From contig SAKE01000011.1 of NCBI GenBank assembly GCA_004017275.1, forward strand, positions 62,001-126,000: DNA of 64,000 bases, given 5' to 3'. The position numbers and the translations under genes were made by a program. The DNA is from Mesorhizobium sp. Its GTDB lineage: Bacteria; Pseudomonadota; Alphaproteobacteria; Rhizobiales; Rhizobiaceae. Under the pieces are notes generated by a model. It worked only from the letters and a program-made list of their open reading frames with translations. It ran no database searches and was not told where the DNA came from. Below, in pieces: positions 17,601 through 25,900 of this stretch (the first letter of the stretch is position 1; each line of letters opens with the position of its first letter).

Positions 17601-20600
17601 ATCGAAAGCATCGGAATGCAGGGCGACCACGACGCCCTCGACCTTGGTCAGGTTGGTGGCGACCGAGGGCAGGTTCGCCGAAATATCGAGACGCGGCTGC
17701 GTGCCTTGCCCCGCTGCCTTTACCGACAGCGCCTGCAGTTCGAGCTTGATCGGGCTTTCAGCGCTGCCCAGCGTCAGCGGCAGGCTGGGGCCGGTCGAGG
17801 CGAGGTCGAGGGCGAAATCGCTGGCGCCGTTCGGATTGAGGGTGCCTACCGCCTTGCCGGAAATCTTGTCGCCGGAGAGCGTCGCATGATCGAGGGCGAC
17901 GCCGCCGGCCATGGTATAGCTGCCGGCCGCATCGACGGCGAGTGGCCCGAGCCCAGCCTGGCGGGTTTGGCTGGTCTCGACGCCAGCCAGTTGCGCGTTG
18001 AAACGGACGTCGGGAGCGGCCGGCGACCCGGTCACCTGAGCGGTGCCGGCGAGCGTGCCCACGGCATCGAGACCGGCCGAGAATTGATTGGCGAGCGCTG
18101 CCGGCAGCGCCGAAAATTGTGCCGCGAGGTCGAGCGTCTGGCCGGCGGTGCCAGACAGCGTCACCGAACCGCCGCCGACATCGAGCGCCAGCCTTTCGAT
18201 GCTGGTGGTACCGTTGGCGGTGCTCAGCGTCGACAGCTGGGCAATCGCCGCCTTGATGCCACGAACCGTGGCTTCGCCCGAGGCAATTTCGACGCTGGTC
18301 TTGCCGTCGGCGATCTTCAGCCGGCCGGCAGCGGTCGCCGGAATGCCCGATATGGTGGCGCCGCCGGTGAAATTGGTCCAGTCGCCGTCGCGCTTCAGAT
18401 CCACGCCGATGCCGCCGATCTCCGTGGTTCCGGACATGACGCTGTCGGCTTTGATCGAACCGGCAATCGCCGGTGCCTTGAGATAGTTGGCGATCAGCGC
18501 ATTGACGGTGATGGCCTTGGCCGTCACCTCGCCGCGCGCGATCGAGGTGCTCTTCGCATCGATCGTGACGGAGGGCGCGTCGCCCTCCTTGGCGAAGCGG
18601 ATGGTGCCGTCGATGTCGCCCGTTATCGCCTGGCCGGCAAGTGCGGCCAGTTGGTCGATGGCGGGTGCCGCGAGCGTCAGCGTGCCGAGCGGCATGAACT
18701 TGTCGTCCAGCGCCAGATCGCCCGAGACCTTGTTGTCGCCGAGCGAGACCAGGAAGCCATTGATCGAACGCTTGCCTTCGCTGGTCACCAGCGCAGCCTT
18801 GATGTCGAGCGGCTGGTCGTTGACGGAGCCGGTCAGCGATACGTTGGCCGCGGGACTGGTGATGTCGGCCTTGCCGCTCGCCGTCAGCTTGATGGCCTTC
18901 ACCGTGCGGCCCGATGCCGTCAGGCTGTCGCTGTCGGCGGAAATGGTGAAATCCGGCGCCGTCACGGCGCCGCTCGCCGACAGCGCGAAATCGACCCCGC
19001 CGGCAACCGGCACGCCGACCGTCGGCGACAGCACGGAAACATCATCCAATTTGCCCTTGATGTCGGCCTGGATGTCTGTGCCTTGCAGGCTGGCCGTGCC
19101 AGCGGCACTGAGTTTGCCGGAGGTGAATTCGATCGCGTTTGCGGCGAAGGAGCCCTGCGGATCGCGGGTGGCGGTGGCCGAGAATTTTACCCGGGCGCCG
19201 AGCACCGAGGCGATCTGCGGCGGCAAGGCCGTCGCCACGGCATCCGCGTTCATCTTCAGTTGCATCGACAGGTCGGCAAGCGCCACCGTGGCTGTCAGCG
19301 AGGCGTTGAGCGCGTCGGAGCGCAGCGTGCCCTGATCGATGGCAATGGCGTCCTTGCTGACCGATCCGGCCAGATCGACGTCGACCTTACCGGTGATCAG
19401 CGGCGCCAGCGTCGCCACGTCGGTCTTGAGGCCACCCGCCTCCAGCTTGACGGAGACCGGCCCGGCGCGGTTCTGGATGTCGAAGCCGTCGGAATGTATC
19501 TGCGCCGCCAGATCATCCAGTCGCGTGCCGCCGGCGACGATCGAAACGAAGGAGGCGCCAATGTCGATGATCGGCGCCTTGCCGTCGCCGAAGGCGCGGG
19601 CGGTGGCATTGCTGATCGCCAGCGTGATCGGCTGCACCTTGCTGCCGACGCTGATCACCACGGGCGGCCCCTTGGCGGCGAGTTCGACCGAGAGATCGCT
19701 GGCGCCGGCGGGATCGACGATGCCGGTCGCGGTGCCGTGCACCGCATCGCTGTCGATATTGGCACGGTCGACGCTGACACCGCCGGCTGATGTGGCGGTG
19801 CCGGCGACGTCGAAACTGGTCTTGCCGGCAAACAGCGGCTTCAGATTCTCGGGCAGGAAGCGGGCGAAGTCGCCGTCGCCCTTGGCCTCGATATGATTGC
19901 CCTTGTCGGTCAGCTGATGGCGGCCCGTCAGTTGGGTGACGATCTTGCCGTCGACTGAGAACGTGCCGATGCCGTTCCAGTTGGCGAGCGGCCCCGTGCC
20001 GGAGACAATTATATCGACCGGCGGCGCATCGGGCAGCTTGAGCAAATTGGCGATGATGCCGCCCGCCGGCTCCGAGGCCTTGAGATCGAGGTCGAGCCTG
20101 TTATCTGCCGGCGCAAAGTGGATTTTGGCGTCGACATTGCCTTGTTTGCCGTCATGGCGGGTGACGTTGAGCATCGTCTCGACCGCCAGCGGCGCGGCAT
20201 CGGCCTTGAGCATGCCCTTGGCGGCAAGTTCGGCGATGCCGCTGCCGGCAAGGTCTTGTCCCAGCGCGATCTCGGGCAGGTCGATCTGTTTGATATCAAG
20301 CGAAACCGGCAGCGTCGTCGTGCCGCTGCTCTGCGCTGGCTGCGTGCTGGCCACCGGCAACCGGGCAAGCTCTATGCGCTCGGCCGCGATACGGTCGGCA
20401 CTGAAGTTTTTCGACAGCAGCGACAGCGGCGACCAGTCGACGGCCACCTTGCGCGCCACCAGCCAGGCACCCTCGCGGTCCTCCAGCACGACATGATCGA
20501 CGCTGAGAGTTCCCGACCAGATGCCGTCTATGCCGCTGACTGTGATCTTGCGGTCGTCGCTCGAAGCCAGGCGCGAAATGATGCCGGCGAGATTTTCGCG

Positions 20601-20705
20601 GCCGCGCTCGGTCTTAGTCAACACCACCAGCGCGCCGATCGCTCCCGCGACAACGATCAGCAGCGTGTAGAGGAGAATGCGAAGGATGCGCCAAATCGTC
20701 TTCAT
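14652..20705 (-). CDS. tamB: Translocation and assembly module protein TamB, unusually long
   Basis: A 2017-residue inner-membrane-anchored protein: an N-terminal membrane helix (about residues 9-30), a long Gly/Ala/Asp-rich beta-repeat body that would span the periplasm, and a C-terminal TamB (DUF490) domain ending in IFYEKEY. With TamA it helps insert outer-membrane proteins and, as AsmA-like proteins do, may move phospholipids between membranes. Residues about 296-920 and 921-1541 are two similar tandem copies. For example, DLKRDGDWTNFTGGATISG in copy 1 matches DLKRDGDWTGFSGGATVKG in copy 2, 622 residues apart. This explains the length compared with E. coli TamB (about 1260). The start lies 3 bases after the tamA stop. 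Confidence 0.93.
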   Translation of the reverse strand: MKTIWRILRILLYTLLIVVAGAIGALVVLTKTERGRENLAGIISRLASSDDRKITVSGIDGIWSGTLSVDHVVLEDREGAWLVARKVAVDWSPLSLLSKNFSADRIAAERIELARLPVASTQPAQSSGTTTLPVSLDIKQIDLPEIALGQDLAGSGIAELAAKGMLKADAAPLAVETMLNVTRHDGKQGNVDAKIHFAPADNRLDLDLKASEPAGGIIANLLKLPDAPPVDIIVSGTGPLANWNGIGTFSVDGKIVTQLTGRHQLTDKGNHIEAKGDGDFARFLPENLKPLFAGKTSFDVAGTATSAGGVSVDRANIDSDAVHGTATGIVDPAGASDLSVELAAKGPPVVISVGSKVQPITLAISNATARAFGDGKAPIIDIGASFVSIVAGGTRLDDLAAQIHSDGFDIQNRAGPVSVKLEAGGLKTDVATLAPLITGKVDVDLAGSVSKDAIAIDQGTLRSDALNASLTATVALADLSMQLKMNADAVATALPPQIASVLGARVKFSATATRDPQGSFAANAIEFTSGKLSAAGTASLQGTDIQADIKGKLDDVSVLSPTVGVPVAGGVDFALSASGAVTAPDFTISADSDSLTASGRTVKAIKLTASGKADITSPAANVSLTGSVNDQPLDIKAALVTSEGKRSINGFLVSLGDNKVSGDLALDDKFMPLGTLTLAAPAIDQLAALAGQAITGDIDGTIRFAKEGDAPSVTIDAKSTSIARGEVTAKAITVNALIANYLKAPAIAGSIKADSVMSGTTEIGGIGVDLKRDGDWTNFTGGATISGIPATAAGRLKIADGKTSVEIASGEATVRGIKAAIAQLSTLSTANGTTSIERLALDVGGGSVTLSGTAGQTLDLAAQFSALPAALANQFSAGLDAVGTLAGTAQVTGSPAAPDVRFNAQLAGVETSQTRQAGLGPLAVDAAGSYTMAGGVALDHATLSGDKISGKAVGTLNPNGASDFALDLASTGPSLPLTLGSAESPIKLELQALSVKAAGQGTQPRLDISANLPSVATNLTKVEGVVVALHSDAFDLRTRTGPISGTVSADRIGLDNPTIAPLIAGKVTAKVAGSLATDAVTIDSGSVTSDALNSGFNGRVSLADGAIDLNLKADAASTALPTAVRGVLAERAELSAALKRDASGNVNVDGLKLASGALTAQGQASLADNKVAADIKGALSDISLLSKDAEGAIAFALNAQGPAAAPDLSLTVDSDRLLVAAREITGLKLTAIGKADASSPAANVQLTGNVAGQALQGSAVLATADGKSAINGLLLSLGKNRISGDLALDEKFVPVGTIALDLPDIGPLAALALEKAEGDVRGTIAFSKNGAAPQVAIKAATASITRGDLQARAVSIDAQIANYLAAPVISGKIRADTVTSGGTVISGINVDLKRDGDWTGFSGGATVKGIPAKAAGRVKVAKGTTTIELASGQATVQGIRAAIAQASTVSIANGTTTLDRLVLNLGGGTATVTGKVGTALDINATLARVPVSLANSFSPGLDAAGSISGTVKVTGAPANPAIAFNIDAAGVQTSQTRGAGVGAVSVSSSGTFGANKLSFNANVSDGAGLGLKGGGTVATSGTPALVLDFNGAVPFGLLSQKLAAQGLSLSGTANVNLQVRGPATSPVIGGSVSTSGARLVDARSGLAVNDLAADVSIAGGVARINRLTGTLSTRGSLSASGTVGINPAQGFPADLSIKLVDGRYTDGRVVTANLGGDLTIKGPLTSAPVIAGTVNLAKTVITIPDKLPGSLAALDVKHKNAPGAVRAQDKALRPPTTSGKGGGTGLALDVTVNAPNQIFIQGRGVDAEFGGSLKLTGPASSPQAVGTFTLQRGRLSILGKRLTFTEGTVGFSGSLVPYLNLTATTTTTSATVTIVVSGEATNPKFTFSSVPALPEDEVLAQLIFGRSMSNLSPLQIAQLAEAAGQLAGVGGSTSLLENLRSAIGVDDLDVTTDDQGGTAVSAGKYLNDRTYVTIQKGDKPGSGKATIDLNVGRGVKLRGEANDAGEAKGGIFYEKEY

Positions 20706-20708
20706 CGC

Positions 20709-22637
20709 TCAGAACGCCTGCCCGATGCCGGCATAGATGCCGAAATGCGGATCGCCTGGATCGCGGTTGAGCGGCACCGCGGCGTCGATGCGCAGCGGCC
20801 CGAACGGCGTGACATAGCGCAGGCCGACGCCGGCGCCGACCTTGACGTCGGAAAAATCGGGGGCCGATTTGGTCGATACGCTGCCGGCATCGACGAACGG
20901 CACGATGCCGATCGTGTCGGTGACTGCGATGCGCATCTCGACCGAGGTTTCGAAGAAGGATAGGCCGCCGATCGGCTGGCCAGTGAAATCCTTCGGACCG
21001 ATGCCCTGATAGGCATAACCGCGCACCGAACCGCCGCCGCCGGAGTAGAAGCGCCGGTCGGCCGGCACGTGTTCGAGGCTGGTGCCCACGATCGAGCCGA
21101 CAGCTACACGTTCGGCCAGCACGAATTTCGAAGCCGAATCCAGCGACTGATAAGCCGATCCCTCGCCCTTCAGCTTCAGGAAGGCCGCGCCGCTCAGAAT
21201 GTCGTAGCTCGGCTCGGCATACGCCAGCACCCGGAAGCCGCTGGTCGGGTTCAGCCGGTTGTCCCTGTTGTCATAGACATATTGCAGGGGAATGCTGGCG
21301 ATCAGGTATTTGTGCTTGCCGAAAGCGTCGTGGATTCGCGAATAGTCGAGCGCCACCTCGGCCGAAACCGTCTGCTTCTTGGTCAGTTCGTAGGACAGGC
21401 CGGTGCTGCCCTTGACCGAGAAATGGTCATAGGCATCAGGATGTTCGAGCACCGTCTTGACGCTGGCGAAGAACTTCGATGCCGGCCCGATCACGCCCGG
21501 CTTCTCGAACATGATGCCGGCATTGTAGTTGAGTTCGCCGAGGTCGTTGCTGCCGATGCCGCTGATCTTGCCGTCGATGCGCAGCTTTTCAGCCCGGCCG
21601 AACAGGTTGCGGTGGCCCCAATAGCCTTCCAGGCCCAGCCCCTCGGTGTTGGAGAAGGTGCCGCCGACGCCGAAATAACGCGGCTTGCGCTCACTGACCT
21701 GGACGCCGATCGGAACGTTGCCTTCGGCATCGAGCGTGTCGGCTTCCTTGAACGTCACGCTGTTGAAGACCTCGAGCGCCAGCAACCGGTCGCGCGCATC
21801 GTCGATCTCTTGTGGCGAATATTGCCGGCCGCGCTTGAGACCCGTCATGTATTCGGTGAAGTCGCGATCGACCTTTTCGGTGCCTTCCACCGTCGTGTCG
21901 CCATAACCGGCGACCGGTCCGGCGGCGACCGTCAGCGTCACGTCGAGCGTCGAAGTCGCATGATCGGCGACGATATGCCTGTCAGTCACCTTGGCCAGCG
22001 GCCTGCCCTCCTCCTTCAGCGCCCGCACGATCAGCGCCTCGGCCTTGAGCACGGCGCCGGACCCGGCGTCGCCACCTGATATCAGGCCATAATCGGCGCC
22101 CATCAGCCCTGCCGCGTCGCCCTCCAGCCTGATATCGCCCAAGGTGAATTTCGGCCCGGTGGCGATGTCGATGGTCACAGGAACCGGCTGCGGCCCCTTG
22201 AATTCCGCATCCGGCGGCAAATCGTCGAGCGGCTTGCCGTCGATGGTGACGGTGACGACGCCTTCGTAGCGGGCATCGGCATAGAGCGCTGCGACCAGTT
22301 GTTCGCGATCGCTGCGCGCCTTGGCCATCAACCCGAGCGAGCCGGAAACCGGACGCTCCTCGTCACTTTTCAAGGCCGACGCGTTTTCGAGCTTCTTGAC
22401 CAGATCCTTGTCGGCGTCGGGCGCATTGATGGCCACGGCATAGCGTAGGGGATCGACAATGTCGGCGTCCTCGTCGCTGGACGACCCCCAGAGCTTGATG
22501 CCGAAAAGCTCGAAAGCCGCCGCCGGCCTTGATTCGGCGACGAGCACGGTCGAGCACATCATGGCCAGAAGCAGGGCGCGCGGAAGCGCACGCCCTGGCG
22601 CGCGACCTCCTGACATCTGCTCTTCATGCGCCGGCAT
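20709..22637 (-). CDS. tamA: Autotransporter assembly factor TamA (Omp85 family)
   Basis: A 642-residue outer-membrane protein with a signal peptide (hydrophobic stretch near residues 18-40), N-terminal POTRA-type domains to about residue 290, and a C-terminal Omp85 beta-barrel ending in an aromatic residue (GIGQAF). The RGY-containing segment (SVRGYAYQGIGP) is the conserved lid-loop motif of Omp85 proteins. It acts with TamB in outer-membrane protein assembly. An internal ATG at 22616 is an alternative start. Divergent from the alpha-2-macroglobulin gene. Confidence 0.92.
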   Translation of the reverse strand: MPAHEEQMSGGRAPGRALPRALLLAMMCSTVLVAESRPAAAFELFGIKLWGSSSDEDADIVDPLRYAVAINAPDADKDLVKKLENASALKSDEERPVSGSLGLMAKARSDREQLVAALYADARYEGVVTVTIDGKPLDDLPPDAEFKGPQPVPVTIDIATGPKFTLGDIRLEGDAAGLMGADYGLISGGDAGSGAVLKAEALIVRALKEEGRPLAKVTDRHIVADHATSTLDVTLTVAAGPVAGYGDTTVEGTEKVDRDFTEYMTGLKRGRQYSPQEIDDARDRLLALEVFNSVTFKEADTLDAEGNVPIGVQVSERKPRYFGVGGTFSNTEGLGLEGYWGHRNLFGRAEKLRIDGKISGIGSNDLGELNYNAGIMFEKPGVIGPASKFFASVKTVLEHPDAYDHFSVKGSTGLSYELTKKQTVSAEVALDYSRIHDAFGKHKYLIASIPLQYVYDNRDNRLNPTSGFRVLAYAEPSYDILSGAAFLKLKGEGSAYQSLDSASKFVLAERVAVGSIVGTSLEHVPADRRFYSGGGGSVRGYAYQGIGPKDFTGQPIGGLSFFETSVEMRIAVTDTIGIVPFVDAGSVSTKSAPDFSDVKVGAGVGLRYVTPFGPLRIDAAVPLNRDPGDPHFGIYAGIGQAF

Positions 22638-22792
22638 TAAAACAACCTAGATTGAAAACCTAAAATTGGAATGAAGTTCTGAAGCGCTCGTAAAGGGGCC
22701 ACAATCCAATTGTCTGAAATAGGACGGGCTTGGAATTCACACCTTTTGCGTCGCCGCAAGAATGCGTGATCCCCTGTCCTATGGAGGTACTA

Positions 22793-22807
22793 CCGGCCAT
22801 CGGCCGG
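22793..22807. promoter_or_regulatory. Perfect GC-rich palindrome in the tamA / alpha-2-macroglobulin intergenic region
   Basis: CCGGCC-ATC-GGCCGG lies about 100 bases before the alpha-2-macroglobulin start and 156 bases before tamA. It could be an operator or a leader hairpin. The rest of the 272-base divergent region shows no feature I can name. Confidence 0.3.
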
Positions 22808-22909
22808 AAAGGAAACCGTTGGCAGGCGGAACCCTGCCGCGTCCTTGTGTTGACAAGCCTGACTGAAGCTTGATCATGCCCGGACGTCAGCTGTGTCTGG
22901 AGGGGTGTT

Positions 22910-25900
22910 ATGGCAATGCGCGCGGCTCGTGGTCTGTCGATTCTCATTCTTCTGTTTTTTGCCTGGAGCGGTGTCGCGCAAGCGGCCGAGGCCCGGCGAA
23001 TTGCGACAACGGACAATTCCGATTATTTCGGCTTTGACCTTAGATCCGACCAGAACGTCACGCTCGACCAATGCAAGACGACATGTCTGGGCGACCCGGC
23101 CTGCCGCGCCTTCACCTACAATAAGAAAGCCAAATGGTGCTTTCTCAAATCCGACTACAACCAGCTGAAAACCTTTAACGGTGCGATCGCCGGCAAGGTC
23201 GTCAACATCGATGGCGACCCCGACATCGGCGCGCCGCCGGAACTCGCCTTCTTCCCCAACTGGATGGCCGACCAGGCTCAGCAATACCGCAACAAGCTGC
23301 TCGGCCCGGCCTATGACAAGCCGACTGAAGGCATGGCAGCCTTGATGAACGCCGCCGAGCAGGCCGTGCTGACCGGCGACCACCGCTCCGCCATGCTGAA
23401 ATACGAGGCCGCGGTCTCGGTGCTGCCCGACGATGGCCAGCTCTGGCTCAACCTGGCGCGTGAAACGCTGGCCGTGCAGCCCGCCGCCAGCACCTCCGAA
23501 GCTTCCACTTTGCCGGCAAACGGCACTTCGGCCGCTTTCAACGCCTACAAGCTCTTGCGCACCACCAAGACGCGCGCCGAAGTGCTGGCGCTGCTCGGCA
23601 ACGGCCTTGACAAGCGCGATCTCTACCGGCCGGCCCTGCAGGCCTATGAAGCCAGCCTTGCGCTAAACCCTTCGCCGGCGGTCCAGGCCGACTATGCCGA
23701 TTTGAAGGCGCGCAAGGGTTTCCGCGTCATCGACCACACTGTCGACGCCGACACCAGCGCGCCGCGCATCTGCGCGCAATTCTCAGAGGATCTGGTCAAG
23801 ACGGGCGTCGACTACGCCCAATTCGTCACCGTCGACAACGCGCCGCCCAAAGGCGTCGAGGCCAAGGACAAGCAGATCTGCGTCGAAGGGCTGGAGCACG
23901 GCCAGCATTATGACGTCACCTTCCGCGCCGGCCTGCCGGCGGCCATCGGCGAGGTGACCGCGGCCCCCGTGGTGCTGTCGATCTACGTCCAGGACCGCGC
24001 ACCGTCCGCCCGCTTCACCGGCGACAGCTTCGTGCTGCCGGCCGGCGCGCGCCGCGGCATTCCGATCGTCACCGTCAACATGAACGCCACCGAAATGAAG
24101 CTCTACCGCATCGGCGACCGCTCGCTGGCCCAGCTTCTTTCCGGCTACCAGTTCCTCCACCAGCTCGACGGCTATGACATCTCCAACATTTCCGAGCAGA
24201 TGGGCGCGCCGGTCTGGCAAGGCCAGCTCGACATCGCCAACGATCTCAACAAGGAGGTCACCACCTCCTTCCCGGTCGACGAGGCGCTGCCGCAGCGCAA
24301 GCCCGGCGTCTATGTGCTGACCGCCCGGGCCGTCAACGACAACAGCGACGACTACAATTCGATGGCCACGCAATGGTTCGTTGTCTCCGACATCGGGCTG
24401 TCGACCTATACCGGCCAGGACGGGCTCAATGTCTTTGCGCGTTCGCTGGGCAGTGCCAAGCCGATAGCAGGCGCCGAACTGACGCTGGTTGCCAGGAACA
24501 ATGAGGTTCTCGGCACAGCGACATCGGATGCCGACGGCCACGCCGTCTTCAACCCCGGCCTGACGCGCGGCGACGGCGGCATGGTGCCGGCCGTGCTGAT
24601 GGCCAAGCAGGGCGACGATGATTTCGTCTTCCTCGACATGGGCCGGGCCGGCTTCGATCTGTCCGACCGCGGCGTCACCGGGCGCGCCGCGCCCGGCGCG
24701 CTCGACGTCTATGCCTGGACCGAACGCGGCATCTACCGCGCCGGCGAGGATGTTCATGTCGCCGCCCTTGCCCGCGACGGCGCCGCCAAGGCGGTCGAGA
24801 ATCTGCCGCTGACCTTTATCTTCTCGCGCCCCGACGGCGTCGAGGACCGCCGCATCGTCAGCGACGGCGCATCCGCCGGCGGCCATGCCGTCGACCTGCC
24901 GCTCGAACCGAACGCCATGCGCGGCACCTGGTCGGTGTCGATCTACACCGATCCCAAGCAGCCGGCGGTGGCCAGCCAGATGTTCCTGGTCGAGGATTTC
25001 GTGCCGGATCGCATTGAATTCGACATGAAGGCCGACAAGCAGGAGATCGCCCAGGGCGAGACCGCCAACATCGACATTGACGGCCGCTTCCTCTATGGCG
25101 CGCCGGCAGCGGGCCTGGCGCTGGAAGGCGAGTTGACGCTGTCGACGTCGCGCGACTGGGACCGTTTCCAGGGCTTTTCCTTCGGCCTCGCCGATGAGCA
25201 GTCGGCCGAGCCTACCGTTACCCCCCTCGCCGATCTGCCCGTGGTGGGCGACGACGGCAAGGTGACCTTCCCGGTCTCCGTCGACCAACTGCCCTCGACC
25301 ACCAAGCTGGTCGACGCCAAGGTGACGGTCAGGATGCGCGAAACCGGTGGCCGCGCCATCGAGCGTTCGCTCAACATCGGCATCCGCCCGCAAGGCCATA
25401 TGATCGGGATCCGTCCGGATTTCGCCGACAATGAAGTGCCGCAGGGCGGCACCGCAAAGTTCAGCCTGATCGCCGTCGATCCCGACGGCAAGCGCGAGGC
25501 GCTTAAAGGCGCGCAATGGACGCTGGTCAAGGTCGAACGCAATTACCAGTGGTACCGCTCCAACAACTCGTGGAATTACGAACCGGTCACCTTCACCAAG
25601 TCGATCGCCAACGGCCAGGTCGACCTCAGCGCCGACGGCGACGCAACGGTCTCCGTGCCCGTCGACTGGGGCCAGTACCGCCTCGAGGTTGAAACCGCCG
25701 ATCCCGAGGGGCCGGCGACCAGCTATGAATTCGATGCCGGCTGGTATGTCTCGTCGACCACCACCGAAACGCCCGACGGCCTCGAGATCGCCCTCGACAA
25801 GGACACTTATGCCGCCGGCGAAGTGGCCAAGCTGAAGGTCTCGCCACATTTTGCCGGCGAACTTCTGATTAACATCGGTTCCGACAAGCTGTTGAAGACT

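Noticed and set aside
17616..19790. A 724-codon plus-strand frame opposite tamB
   Set aside because: It is a shadow of the TamB coding bias, rich in Arg and Gly with no start signal or domain.
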